Positions 43,142-52,463 of a DNA stretch of 64,000 bases are shown piece by piece; positions within the stretch are counted from its first letter, which is position 1; every line of letters begins with the position of its first letter. The translations under genes and the position numbers were made by a program. The stretch is from assembly GCF_002240355.1 (NCBI RefSeq), contig NZ_CP016353.1, positions 1,290,501 through 1,354,500 of the forward strand, read 5' to 3'. The notes under the pieces are model-generated. The model made no database searches. It was given only the letters and a program-made list of their open reading frames with translations, and was not told the DNA's origin. The DNA comes from Prauserella marina (GTDB lineage: Bacteria > Actinomycetota > Actinomycetes > Mycobacteriales > Pseudonocardiaceae).

Positions 43142-46100
43142 TCAGCGGGTCGGCTGTGAGCCGTCCGGTTGCTGCGGTCCCGGTCCAGGCGACCACCAGC
43201 CGGGCCGCACTTCCTGGCCGCGCACGACGGTGGGAGCGTTGCCCTCGGTGTAGGGCTCGACCTCTTCGAGGGTGCCCCAGATCTGTCCTGGCGCGCCCTT
43301 GAGGTAGCTCGGCACCTCGGGCTGGTTGGCCAGCTCCTCCAGGATGCCGTTCGGGCCACCGGCTTTGTTGTCGGCCCAGTCGCCTTCGGTTGCCAGTTCG
43401 TTGGCCGTGATGTGGTAGGCGGGCACCTCGGCGATCCCGTCGGTGACCTTCATCGGGTTGAGGCACGGGTAGACGAACGACGTCGGCCAGTCCATGTAGA
43501 CCGGTTCGTCGCCGACCCGTTCGGTGAGCGTGGTGAACGTCGGCACCCTTGGCGCCGTCGCGGCGACCCAGCCCTCCTGAGTGAGGTCGTTGTCCTCGGC
43601 CACGATCCGGGCCGCCGTCGCGTTCTCCGGTGCCTCGTCGAGGTTGAGCCGGACGTCGACCCATTCGTCGGTGCCCGCGCCCGGTTCGAGTACCGGCGTG
43701 CTCCTGACGATCTTGATGCCCTCCGGCGTCGGTTCCCCGTACTGCACGGCGACCTTCGTCGCCTTGCCCACGGGTGACCTAACGGCCGTGACGAGTTGCC
43801 CGCCCTCAGGACGTTCTCCGATGCCGTACCACTCGCTGCGCAGCCTGCCGGTCGGGTTGGCCGTCTCGTTGTAGCTGCTCCACATGGGAACGGAATCAGG
43901 GGTGAAACCGTGTGGTGGTCCCGCGATCGGGTCGCCGGAGACCATCGGCCGATCGTGGAACCCGACCTGGGTCGGTTCGTTGCCCTCCTGCCTGGAGGGC
44001 AGGCTGCCCGGCCTGCCGGGGGTTTCGGCGTCGGCGACGGTGCGCTGCTCTCCCGGCGGCAGCGGTACCAGCATGCTCGAAACGGGGTCCCGCTCGACCA
44101 TGACGTAGTCGCCGAGCCCGCAGTTCTTGCCGAAGAGATGCGCGATGTTGGCCGCGCCGAGGCTGTAGCTCTCGCGTTGCTTGTGGATGGCCTTGGCCAT
44201 GCTGCCGAACTCGGTGATCGCGACGAGCCCGCAGATGACCACGATGGCGAGCGAGCCGCGCCACAGCGCGAGCCCTCTGCGTTCGGGCAGCGGTCCCGGC
44301 AGGTCCGGCCGCTGGGCCTTGATGTTCTCAAGGAACGCGATGACGGCGGCGATCGCGGCGGCGAACAGCAGCAATGTGGACAGTCGGATACCGAGGATTT
44401 CGGGTGGCATGTTCCACCACGGCACACCGATGGCCGAGACGAACCAGTACGCGTTGGGTCCCGTCGCCGCGAGCGCGGCCACGACGAGCAGACCGGAAAC
44501 GAACGCCGCTCTGTTGCGTTTGGATCTGAGCGCGGAACCGCTCGTCGCGAGCGCCGTCAGCGCGGCCATCGCGGCACCGACCGCCGCGAAGGCACCGAAG
44601 TGATGCGTCCACTTCGTCGGGGTCAGCGCCATCAGCAGGAAGAACAGCGCGACCGTTCCGATGAGCCTCCGGCTCGGTCCCAGCGCGGCGCCGGGAATGC
44701 GGCCCTTGCGAAGCAGGACCACGACACAGGCACCGACGCACAGCAGCAGCAACAACACGGGGAACCGCCTTGAGGCGGAACCGTCGACAGTGGAGCTGAA
44801 CAGTTGCTGATACCTGAGCAGCTCCTGGAACCAGGAGAGACTGGGGCCGACCTCGTTGCGCAGCCTGGTGGCCTCGCTGACGGTGGCCCACGTCTGGTCG
44901 AAGAAGATCGCGAAGAGCACCACGACACCGGAGGCGAAGATCGGTGCGAATACGTGCGACCAGCCTTCCTTCGCCCGCTGCCGGAAGAGTTGGAACAGCG
45001 GCCTTCCCGCGACGATGAACGGCGCGACCGCGATGAGGCCCGTCGGCGTCGCGGCGAGGGTGAACGCCGCGGCGAGCAGACCGAGGCACACCGGAAGCAT
45101 GCGGCGCGTGACCAGCGCCCGCTCGACGGCGCAGATGGCGAGCAGCGAACCGACCGCGGCGACCGGCTCGGGACGGACACCGTTGTTGTAGGGCATCCAC
45201 CACACGAGGAACACGGTCGCCGCCGCCCAGCCTGCCGCCCGTGAGCGCCTGACCTCCTTGCCGAGGCGGGGCATCACCTCACGGGTGATGAGCAGCCAGC
45301 TGATGACGCCGAGCAGGAAGGAGGGCAGCCGGATCCACGGTGCGACGACGCTGACGTGCGCCATGGCCTGGTAGACGTGGTAGAACCAGCCGAACGGCGC
45401 CTCCGCGACGCCGAACCACCGGTGGTAGTTCGCGAGGAACCCCGCGTCCTCCGTGACTCTGGCCATGGAAAGGATGTAGCCGTCGTCGGAGGTCACCGGT
45501 CCGATGAAGACCCAAGCGCCGAGCGCGACGATGACCGCGATGTCTCGTCCGGTCAGCCGCCACCAGCCGACCGGAGCCCAGCGCGGGGCGCGGCGCGCGA
45601 CCCCGGTGTCGAGCCGGTTGACCGCGATGAGACAGCCGATGATCGCCAGCACGCCGACGATGCCGACGGTGATTTTCAGTCCGGTCGCCGACGACTGGTA
45701 CCTGGTGTCGGTCGTGATCTCGGCGGAGAGGCCGCTCGCGGAGTCCTCGGAGGTGATGGCGGTGTAGATGCCGAGCACCCTGGGGCGTACGTCGCCGCTC
45801 TCCTGGTACACCTCGGTGCCACCGACGGTGAGCGAGGTTTTGTTGGCGTCCGACGAAAAATGGACGTCGCAGCCCTCGGCTGGCAGCGGCTGGCGGGCGA
45901 CCTGTTGCCCTCGGTTGTTCGCGGTGAGCAGTCCGTCGTTGACCCGCAACTGCATGCCTGCCCCGTTTTCCGTCCGCGCGGAGGGCACGGTGGAGAACAG
46001 GGTCGCCTCGCCCTGCGTGCGCGCGTCGAGGCCGCGCACCGTCTCGCAGGGAATGTGCACTTGCAGGTCTTGTGCCCAGTATCCGGTGAGCGGCGCGTTG

Positions 46101-46321
46101 ACCTGTGTCGTGTCGCCGTTGACCGGCCACACGATCTTGGCGGTGTCCTGAACGACCGGCAGAAAGGGAAAAGCGAGCGCGCAGGCGGTGGCGACAAGAC
46201 CGAGCACGACCGCGAGGCGCCGCCAGAATCGGTTGCGCTTCGCGGTGCTCGTCGGGGTGCCGGCGGAGGAATTCGATTCTCCGTCGGGATTTTGTGCTCG
46301 GACTGAGGTGGCGGGCCGCAT
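43142..46321 (-). CDS. emb: Arabinosyltransferase, Emb family (arabinogalactan/LAM synthesis)
   Basis: This 1059-aa polytopic membrane protein belongs to the GT-C Emb family, which adds arabinofuranose from decaprenyl-phosphoarabinose to cell-wall arabinan. One N-terminal membrane helix (residues about 35-55) is followed by a periplasmic domain, about 12 more helices, and a C-terminal periplasmic carbohydrate-binding domain. The catalytic Asp pair D279-D280 is in VTSDDGYILSM. The C-terminus ends in a Pro/Gln tail. Only one emb gene is seen, so EmbA/B/C cannot be told apart. It lies between two cobalamin gene sets, on the strand opposite to cobIJ. Confidence 0.92.
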   Translation of the reverse strand: MRPATSVRAQNPDGESNSSAGTPTSTAKRNRFWRRLAVVLGLVATACALAFPFLPVVQDTAKIVWPVNGDTTQVNAPLTGYWAQDLQVHIPCETVRGLDARTQGEATLFSTVPSARTENGAGMQLRVNDGLLTANNRGQQVARQPLPAEGCDVHFSSDANKTSLTVGGTEVYQESGDVRPRVLGIYTAITSEDSASGLSAEITTDTRYQSSATGLKITVGIVGVLAIIGCLIAVNRLDTGVARRAPRWAPVGWWRLTGRDIAVIVALGAWVFIGPVTSDDGYILSMARVTEDAGFLANYHRWFGVAEAPFGWFYHVYQAMAHVSVVAPWIRLPSFLLGVISWLLITREVMPRLGKEVRRSRAAGWAAATVFLVWWMPYNNGVRPEPVAAVGSLLAICAVERALVTRRMLPVCLGLLAAAFTLAATPTGLIAVAPFIVAGRPLFQLFRQRAKEGWSHVFAPIFASGVVVLFAIFFDQTWATVSEATRLRNEVGPSLSWFQELLRYQQLFSSTVDGSASRRFPVLLLLLCVGACVVVLLRKGRIPGAALGPSRRLIGTVALFFLLMALTPTKWTHHFGAFAAVGAAMAALTALATSGSALRSKRNRAAFVSGLLVVAALAATGPNAYWFVSAIGVPWWNMPPEILGIRLSTLLLFAAAIAAVIAFLENIKAQRPDLPGPLPERRGLALWRGSLAIVVICGLVAITEFGSMAKAIHKQRESYSLGAANIAHLFGKNCGLGDYVMVERDPVSSMLVPLPPGEQRTVADAETPGRPGSLPSRQEGNEPTQVGFHDRPMVSGDPIAGPPHGFTPDSVPMWSSYNETANPTGRLRSEWYGIGERPEGGQLVTAVRSPVGKATKVAVQYGEPTPEGIKIVRSTPVLEPGAGTDEWVDVRLNLDEAPENATAARIVAEDNDLTQEGWVAATAPRVPTFTTLTERVGDEPVYMDWPTSFVYPCLNPMKVTDGIAEVPAYHITANELATEGDWADNKAGGPNGILEELANQPEVPSYLKGAPGQIWGTLEEVEPYTEGNAPTVVRGQEVRPGWWSPGPGPQQPDGSQPTR

Positions 46322-46373
46322 CGAGGGCCACGCTAGCGGGCTACGTGGAGACAGCGCGCGTGGGGCTGGGTCA

Positions 46374-47150
46374 TCACTCTTTCGAGGAATAGTGCAAGAT
46401 CCAGTCCAACGCGGACCTCACATCGGTCACTTCGGACACTGCGGGACGTGGAGGTCGGCGCACGATCACGACGGGCAGGTCGAGGCGTCGTGCCGCGACG
46501 AGTTTGGCTTCCGTCATCGCGCCGCCACTGTCCTTCGTGACCACAACATTTATGCGATGTTCACGCAATAGTGCGGTTTCCGCTTCGACCGAATAGGGCC
46601 CTCTGCTCAGCAGGACCGTGATGTGCGGTGGTGGTACGGGAGTCGGCGGGTCGACACACCGCGCCAGGAACCACAGCGAGCTCAGGTGCGCGAACGCGCC
46701 CAGTCCTTGTCGTCCGCTGGTGAGGAATATCCGGTCGCCGAGTGAGGGAAGCAGCCGCGCGGCTGAGCCGAGATCGTCGGCCCAGTGCCAGGCGTCGCCG
46801 GGGCCTTGCCGCCAGCCGGGCCTGTGCAACCGCAGCAACGGGATGCCGGAGAGTTCGCTCGCGGTGGCGGCGGATTCGCTGATGCGTTCGGCGAAGGGAT
46901 GGGTCGCGTCGACGACGGCCGTGATGTCGTGCTCGGCCAGCCACGACCGGAGCCCCGCGGGGCCACCGAATCCGCCGATCCGTACCTCGCCACGGGGCAG
47001 TCTCGGCGCGTTCACCCTCCCGGCGAGCGAGGAGACCACCGGCATCCCCCGCTCGGTGAGTTCGGAGGCGAGTTCCCTCGCCTCCGAGGTTCCGCCGAGG
47101 ATGAGTACCCGAGGTGTGCCCACTGGCGGGCGGCGTTCCACACTGTCCAC
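46374..47150 (-). CDS. cobK: Precorrin-6A reductase CobK
   Basis: This 258-aa NADPH-dependent enzyme reduces precorrin-6A to dihydroprecorrin-6X. Family motifs are present: VLILGGTSEARELASELTERG at the N-terminus, VVDATHPFAERISE in the middle, and VVVTKDSGGAMTEAKLVAARRL near the C-terminus. The start ATG at 47150 is divergent from cbiD, with a 53-bp gap that should hold both promoters. It is 52 bp upstream of the emb start on the same strand. Confidence 0.93.
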   Translation of the reverse strand: MDSVERRPPVGTPRVLILGGTSEARELASELTERGMPVVSSLAGRVNAPRLPRGEVRIGGFGGPAGLRSWLAEHDITAVVDATHPFAERISESAATASELSGIPLLRLHRPGWRQGPGDAWHWADDLGSAARLLPSLGDRIFLTSGRQGLGAFAHLSSLWFLARCVDPPTPVPPPHITVLLSRGPYSVEAETALLREHRINVVVTKDSGGAMTEAKLVAARRLDLPVVIVRRPPRPAVSEVTDVRSALDWILHYSSKE

Positions 47151-47203
47151 GGGTTCCGAGTGTGAACGAGTGACCGGCGAAACGAAACGAGAGTGCGAGG
47201 CGG

Positions 47204-48322
47204 GTGACCACGTCAGCTCCCGGTGAGCCGAGCGTCCTGCGCTACGGCTGGACGACGGGCGCGTGCGCGACGGCGGCGGCGACCGCGGCGTACACGGCCC
47301 TGCTGACCGGCGAGTTTCCCGATCCGGTCGAGGTGCTGCTGCCCAAGGGGCGGCGGCCGTTCTTCGCGCTGGCCACCGAGTCGCTGGAAGCGGGTGCCGC
47401 CACGGCGGGAGTGATCAAGGACGCGGGCGACGATCCGGACGTGACCCATGGCGCGCTCGTGCTCGCGACGGTCCGTGAGGGCGGACCCGGTGATGGCGTC
47501 GTGTTCAGAGCGGGTGAGGGAGTGGGAACGATCACCCTGCCGGGGCTGCCGTTGCCGCCTGGTGAGCCCGCGATCAACCCGGTACCGCGCAGGATGATGA
47601 CCGAGGCGCTGACCAGGGTCGCGAACGCGGGCGGCCGGCCGGGAACACCGGACGTGATCGTGGAGATCTCGATCCCGCACGGCGAGGAAATGGCGCGCCA
47701 CACCTGGAATCCACGGCTCGGGATTCTCGGCGGGCTCTCGGTGCTCGGCACGACCGGGGTCGTCGTGCCCTACTCGTGTTCGGCGTGGATCGACAGCATC
47801 CGGCGCGGAGTCGACGTCGCGAGGGCGCTCGGCCACCGGCACGTGGCCGGTGCGGTGGGCAGTACGTCCGAGCGGGTGGTCGCCGAACTGTACGGTCTGC
47901 CGGACACCGCGTTGCTCGACATGGGCGACTTCGCGGGCGCGGTGCTGAAGTATCTGCGACGGCATCCGGTGCCGAGACTGACCATCGGCGGTGGGTTCGC
48001 GAAGCTGTCGAAACTGGCGGCGGGGCATCTCGACCTGCACTCCAAGCGTTCCCAGGTCGATCTCGCTCTGCTGGCCGAACTCGCCGAGCAGGAGGGAAAG
48101 CCGGAACTCGCCGGGCCGATCACCGGGGCGAACACCGCGTTGCACGCGCTGGAGCTGGCCTCGGAAGCGGGGCTCGCGCTCGGCGATCTCGTCGCCGGGC
48201 GCGCGCTGCTGACCGCGGAACGGGTCATCGCCGAAGGCAAGCCGGAGACGCCGATCGCCGTCGACATCGTCGCGATCGACAGGGCGGGAACCATCGTCGG
48301 CAGGGCGGGACCCCTGCCCTGA
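47204..48322 (+). CDS. cbiD: Cobalt-precorrin-5B C1-methyltransferase CbiD
   Basis: This 372-aa protein methylates C1 of the corrin ring. CbiD is the enzyme of the anaerobic (early cobalt) pathway; the aerobic route uses CobF. Motifs are clear: LRYGWTTGACATAAATAA at the N-terminus, EISIPHGEEMARHTWNPRLGILGGLSVLGTTG in the middle, and GGGFAKLSKLAAGHLDLHSKRS. The GTG start gives a full-length protein. It is convergent with cobM and lies 22 bp from its stop. Its presence with CobG is the notable point of this cluster. Confidence 0.93.
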   Translation: MTTSAPGEPSVLRYGWTTGACATAAATAAYTALLTGEFPDPVEVLLPKGRRPFFALATESLEAGAATAGVIKDAGDDPDVTHGALVLATVREGGPGDGVVFRAGEGVGTITLPGLPLPPGEPAINPVPRRMMTEALTRVANAGGRPGTPDVIVEISIPHGEEMARHTWNPRLGILGGLSVLGTTGVVVPYSCSAWIDSIRRGVDVARALGHRHVAGAVGSTSERVVAELYGLPDTALLDMGDFAGAVLKYLRRHPVPRLTIGGGFAKLSKLAAGHLDLHSKRSQVDLALLAELAEQEGKPELAGPITGANTALHALELASEAGLALGDLVAGRALLTAERVIAEGKPETPIAVDIVAIDRAGTIVGRAGPLP

Positions 48323-48343
48323 AAGCCCTGAAAGCGCCTGTGG

Positions 48344-49090
48344 TCAGCGCCGCCGCTCCCGGGCAGCGGAGTAGAGGAAGCTGTCGGGAAAGTTCGTCGC
48401 GGCGAGCACCGTGCCGACGAAGATCATGGCCGCCTTGGAGATCCCGGCTTTCCTCGTCATGCCCGCGATGTCGCCGAGCGTGCCGCGCAGCACGATCTGT
48501 CCAGGCTGGCTCGCCATCGCGACGACGGCGACGGGACAGTCGGCGCCGTAGTGCGGGAGTAGTTCCTCGACGACCTTTTCGATCCGGTTGACCGCGAGGT
48601 GCAGTGCGAGGGTGGCGCCAGTGGCCGCGAGGGAGGCGAGGTCCTCGCCTGGCGGCATCGCGGTCGAGCGGGCTTGCGCCCTGGTGATGACGAGGCTCTG
48701 CGCGACGGCCGGAACGGTCAGTTCCCTTTTCAGTTCAGCAGCCGCGGCCGCGAAAGCCGGTACTCCTGGCGTGACGTCGTAGGACACGCCTGCCGCGTCG
48801 AGTCTGCGCATTTGTTCCGCGACCGCACTGTAGATCGAGGGATCGCCTGAGCAGAGCCTCGCGACGTCCATTCCGGACTCGTGCGCCGCGACCAGTTCGG
48901 CACAAATCTCGTCGAGGGTCAGCTCGGCCGTGTCGAGCAGCTTCGCCCCTTCCGGGCAGTGGCCGAGCAGTTCGGCTGGGGTCAGGCTGCCCGGATAAAG
49001 GCAGACGGAACACGAGGCGAGCAACCGCATGCCGCGCAGCGTGATCAGGTCGGCGGCGCCGGGGCCCGCGCCGATGAAATGCACGGTCAT
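48344..49090 (-). CDS. cobM: Precorrin-4 C11-methyltransferase CobM
   Basis: This 248-aa SAM-dependent tetrapyrrole methyltransferase methylates C11 of precorrin-4. It has the family N-terminus TVHFIGAGPGAADLITLRG, then ARLCSGDPSIYSAVAEQMRRLD and YDVTPGVPAFAAAAAEL, and a long C-terminal domain ending NFPDSFLYS. The ATG at 49090 overlaps the cobL stop by 4 bp (ATGA). The open frame upstream is just the antisense continuation over cobL. It is convergent with cbiD. Confidence 0.94.
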   Translation of the reverse strand: MTVHFIGAGPGAADLITLRGMRLLASCSVCLYPGSLTPAELLGHCPEGAKLLDTAELTLDEICAELVAAHESGMDVARLCSGDPSIYSAVAEQMRRLDAAGVSYDVTPGVPAFAAAAAELKRELTVPAVAQSLVITRAQARSTAMPPGEDLASLAATGATLALHLAVNRIEKVVEELLPHYGADCPVAVVAMASQPGQIVLRGTLGDIAGMTRKAGISKAAMIFVGTVLAATNFPDSFLYSAARERRR

Positions 49091-50277
49091 GTGCTGATGC
49101 TCCATTGCGTGATGGTGCGGGCGGGTTTCCAGCCGGTGAGCCCGCCGAGCGGGGCGGCGTGCTCGACCGAGAGCCGGATCAGCTCGCCGCCGAATTCGGC
49201 GTAGGCGGCAAGCAGTGCTTGTTCGGCTTCCAGCGTGACGGCGTTGGCGACGAGCCTGCCCGCGCGGGGGAGCGCGGCGTGGCAGCGGGCGAGCAGTCCC
49301 GGTGTGCCGACACCGCCGCCGACGAACACCGCGTCGGGGGTGCCGAGCCCGGTCAGGGCTTCCGGCGCGCGGCCGGTGACGGCACGGACGTCGGGAACCC
49401 CGAGCCGCCGCGCGTTGCGCTGGATGCGGGCCGCTCGTGTCTCGTCGGCCTCGACGGCGATGGCACGGTTGGCCGGATGCGCGCGGGCCCACTCGATGGC
49501 GACGCTGCCCGCTCCCGCGCCCACGTCCCACAACAGTTCGCCGGGCGAGGGGGACAGCCGCGCGAGCGCACTCGCGCGGACGTCCCTTTTGGTGAGCTGG
49601 CCGTCGTGCTCGAAGGCGTTGTCGGGGAGACCGGCGAGCAGTCGTAGCGGGTGATCACCGGCACAGTCGATCGCCACGACGTTCAACGCGGCGCCCTCGG
49701 GCTCGTTCCAGCCCGCCGCGGTACCGCTGACCTGCCGTTCGGAAGGCCCGCCGAGTTCTTCGAGCACGGTGAGCGTGCTCGCGCCGAACCCGGCTTCGGT
49801 GAGCAGCCCCGCGATCGTGGCCGGTGTGCTCGCGTCGCCGCTGAGTACCAGAACCTTCCTGCCGTCGCCCACCGCCGCGAGCACCCGGTAGGGGCTGCGG
49901 GCGACGGCGCTCACCACGGCCGTCTCCTCGGCTGACCAGCCGAGCCGGGCCCTTGCCAGTGTGCTGGAGGACAACGCGGGAACGATCCGGACCCGGTCCG
50001 CTCCGAGCCGGTTCACCAGCGTGGTGCCGATCCCGTGATGCAGCGGGTCTCCACTGGCGAGCACGACGATCCGCCTGCCTTCGTGCTCGGCGAGAACGGA
50101 GTCGAGCGCGGGAAGGAGTGGGCTCGGCCACAGCACCTTCCGGAAATCCCCTTCGGGCAGCAGATCGAGCTGCCTCCTCGCGCCGATGAGCACGTCGCAC
50201 GCGGCGATTTCGGCGGTGGCGGAAGGGGAAAGGCCATCAGGGCCATCGGCGCCCACACCCACCACGACGATCGTCAC
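49087..50277 (-). CDS. cobL: Bifunctional precorrin-6Y C5,15-methyltransferase (decarboxylating) CobL
   Basis: This 396-aa fusion has an N-terminal CbiE-like methyltransferase (about residues 1-190; VTIVVVGVGADGPDGLS, VLASGDPLHHGIG) and a C-terminal CbiT-like methyltransferase/decarboxylase (about 210-396; LLWDVGAGAGSVAIEWAR, the SAM-binding loop). It methylates C5 and C15 and removes the C12 side-chain carboxylate. The GTG at 50277 is chosen; the open frame continues through the B12 riboswitch region on the other strand and is not protein. It overlaps cobM by 4 bp. It is divergent from the chelatase operon. Confidence 0.93.
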   Translation of the reverse strand: MTIVVVGVGADGPDGLSPSATAEIAACDVLIGARRQLDLLPEGDFRKVLWPSPLLPALDSVLAEHEGRRIVVLASGDPLHHGIGTTLVNRLGADRVRIVPALSSSTLARARLGWSAEETAVVSAVARSPYRVLAAVGDGRKVLVLSGDASTPATIAGLLTEAGFGASTLTVLEELGGPSERQVSGTAAGWNEPEGAALNVVAIDCAGDHPLRLLAGLPDNAFEHDGQLTKRDVRASALARLSPSPGELLWDVGAGAGSVAIEWARAHPANRAIAVEADETRAARIQRNARRLGVPDVRAVTGRAPEALTGLGTPDAVFVGGGVGTPGLLARCHAALPRAGRLVANAVTLEAEQALLAAYAEFGGELIRLSVEHAAPLGGLTGWKPARTITQWSIST

Positions 50278-50311
50278 GATGTCGAACCGTAACCCACCCG
50301 TGTGCGATGAT

Positions 50312-50412
50312 CGGGCAGCGGTCGTCGTGGAACCCGGTGCGAATCCGGGACGGTCCCGCCACTGTGACCAGCCTTCCGGGCTGGGAGTCAGAGCTTCGGC
50401 GCCGCGGGTTCG
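50312..50412 (+). ncRNA. Cobalamin riboswitch upstream of the chelatase-cobO-cobB-cobC operon
   Basis: The conserved B12 core is clear: GGAACCCGGTGCGAATCC, GGGACGGTCCCGCCACTGTG, and GGGAGTCAGAGC, in order from about 50329 to 50394, with pairing segments between them (CCAGCC/GGCTGG). It ends about 50 bp before the ATG at 50463. The short hairpin GTGGG/CCCAC at about 50425-50442 lies near the ribosome-binding site (GGGAG, 50453-50457) and could be the expression platform. B12 binding would reduce expression of the chelatase operon. Confidence 0.92.
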
Positions 50413-50462
50413 TGCTGACGAGGAGTGGGCGAGGACACCCACCCGCTAGCTTGGGAGTTTCG

Positions 50463-52463
50463 ATGCGGCCCTTCCCCTTCACCGCGGTTGTCGGAATGCC
50501 GGATCTGCGTCTGGGGCTTGTGCTTTCCGCGATCTCGCCCTCCATCGGCGGGGTACTGGTGCGAGGTGAGAAGGGCACCGCGAAGTCGACGATGGTCAGG
50601 GCGCTGGCCGGTCTGCTGCCCGCCGTCGACGTGCTCGCCGGCTGCCGGTTCTCCTGCGATCCCGCCGATCCCGACCCCGGCTGTCCCGACGGCCCGCACG
50701 AGGGAGACGGCGAAGTACGGACCAGGCGGGCGCGGCTGGTCGAGCTGCCGGTTGGCGCGGCCGAAGACCGGGTCGTCGGCTCGCTCGACCTGGAAAAAGC
50801 GTTGTCCGAAGGGGTCACCGACTACCAGCCGGGCTTGCTCGCCGGTGCGCACAGGGGGCTGCTCTACGTCGACGAGGTCAACCTGTTGCACGACCATCTC
50901 GTCGACACGCTGCTCGACGCCGCCGCGATGGGGAAGGTCACCGTCGAACGGGAAGGCGTTTCGGTGTCGCACGCGGCGCGGTTCGTGCTGATCGGCACCA
51001 TGAATCCCGAGGAGGGCGAGCTGCGGCCCCAGTTGCTCGACCGGTTCGGGCTGACCGTGGAGGTCACGGCGAGCAGGGATGCCCCGCAGCGCGCGGAGGT
51101 CGTGCGAAGGCGCCTCGCCTACGAGGCCGATCCCGGTGCGTTCGCCGGAACCTACGCCGAGAGTGAGGCCCGGCTCGCCGGGGACATCGCCACCGCGCGC
51201 GCGTTGCTGCCCTCCGTGTGCCTGCCCGACAGCGCGCTCGTGCGCATCGCCCAGGTGTGCGCCGAATTCGAGGTCGACGGCATGCGCGCCGACATCGTCA
51301 CCGCCCGCACCGCCATCGCGCATGCCGCGTGGTCGGGGCGGGACACGGTGACCGACGAGGACATCAGGGTCGCCGCCAGGCTGGCTTTGCCGCACCGGAG
51401 GCGGCGCAATCCCTTCGACGCGCCCGGCCTCGACGAACAGCGCCTCGACGACGTGCTGCGCGACAGCGAGAACGAGCAGACCGACGGCACTGACGGCACT
51501 GACGGCGAGGGGAGCGCGGAGCCGAAGGAAGAGGAAACCGGCGGTGACTCCGATCCCGACCCCGAGCCACCGGAGGGCGGTCCCGGTTCCGGCGCCCCCG
51601 ACAACAACGGCGACGACGGCACCTCAAGCGCGGGTGGCAACGGCGAGCGCACCGTCACGTCGGGTGATCCGGGCAAGGCGAAGCTGTTCACCGTGGAGGG
51701 AACGGGGACCGGTGCTCACGGTCGCCGTTCGAGGGCGCTGACGCCATCCGGTCGCACGGTCGGGGTCGCGGCGAAGGGCCGGTCGGCGGCGGGTCCGCAT
51801 CTGCTCGCCACGGTGCGTGCCGCCGCGCCGCACCAGCTCGCGAGGGGAAGGCACGGCAAGGGGCTCGTCGTGCGGCCGGGCGACGTCCGGTACGCGCTGC
51901 GTGAGGGCAAGGAAGGCAACCTCGTGTTGTTCTGCGTCGACGCGTCCGGCTCGATGGGAGCGAGATCGCGGATGCGCGAGGTGAAGGCCGCCGTGTTGTC
52001 GCTGCTGCTGGACGCCTACCAGCGCAGGGACAAGGTCGGCATGGTGACGTTTCGCTCCGGCGCGGCCGAGGTGGCGTTGCCGCCGACGATCAGTGTCGAG
52101 GCGGGCGCGGCGAGGCTCGACGCGTTGCCGACCGGGGGGAGGACCCCGCTCGCGGAAGGCTTGCTGAAGGCGGCCGAGATCCTGCGCGTCGAGAAGCTGA
52201 AGGACCCCGCGCGGCGCCCGCTGCTCGTCGTGGTCACCGACGGCAGGGCGACCTCGGGTAGCCGCGCGGTCGAACGCGCGCACGCGGCGGCGGATCTGCT
52301 CGCCGCGACGGGCGTCGCCTCGGTGGTACTCGACTGCGAGAGCGGGCGAATGCGTCTTGGGATGGCCGCTGATCTGGCTGTCCGGCTCGGTGCTGAGCAC
52401 GTGGCCGTTGGCGAGGTGGCCGCCGACGCGGTCACCCGAGAGGTGAAAGCGAGGGCAGCCTGA
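50463..52463 (+). CDS. Cobaltochelatase/Mg-chelatase AAA+ and VWA protein (ChlI-ChlD type)
   Basis: This 666-aa protein joins an N-terminal AAA+ ATPase (Walker A GEKGTAKST at residues 35-43, Walker B LLYVDEVNLLHD) to a C-terminal von Willebrand A domain with a complete MIDAS motif, DASGSMG at 493-499. Between them lies an acidic, Pro/Gly-rich linker (about 334-390). It combines the roles of the CobS and CobT subunits and should work with CobN to insert cobalt; related proteins insert magnesium into porphyrins. The ATG at 50463 follows the B12 riboswitch. It shares TGATG with cobO. Confidence 0.9.
   Translation: MRPFPFTAVVGMPDLRLGLVLSAISPSIGGVLVRGEKGTAKSTMVRALAGLLPAVDVLAGCRFSCDPADPDPGCPDGPHEGDGEVRTRRARLVELPVGAAEDRVVGSLDLEKALSEGVTDYQPGLLAGAHRGLLYVDEVNLLHDHLVDTLLDAAAMGKVTVEREGVSVSHAARFVLIGTMNPEEGELRPQLLDRFGLTVEVTASRDAPQRAEVVRRRLAYEADPGAFAGTYAESEARLAGDIATARALLPSVCLPDSALVRIAQVCAEFEVDGMRADIVTARTAIAHAAWSGRDTVTDEDIRVAARLALPHRRRRNPFDAPGLDEQRLDDVLRDSENEQTDGTDGTDGEGSAEPKEEETGGDSDPDPEPPEGGPGSGAPDNNGDDGTSSAGGNGERTVTSGDPGKAKLFTVEGTGTGAHGRRSRALTPSGRTVGVAAKGRSAAGPHLLATVRAAAPHQLARGRHGKGLVVRPGDVRYALREGKEGNLVLFCVDASGSMGARSRMREVKAAVLSLLLDAYQRRDKVGMVTFRSGAAEVALPPTISVEAGAARLDALPTGGRTPLAEGLLKAAEILRVEKLKDPARRPLLVVVTDGRATSGSRAVERAHAAADLLAATGVASVVLDCESGRMRLGMAADLAVRLGAEHVAVGEVAADAVTREVKARAA

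Noticed and set aside
50278-50442. N-terminal extension of cobL
   Set aside because: The extra codons are the antisense of the B12 riboswitch, and the CbiE domain begins at GTG 50277.
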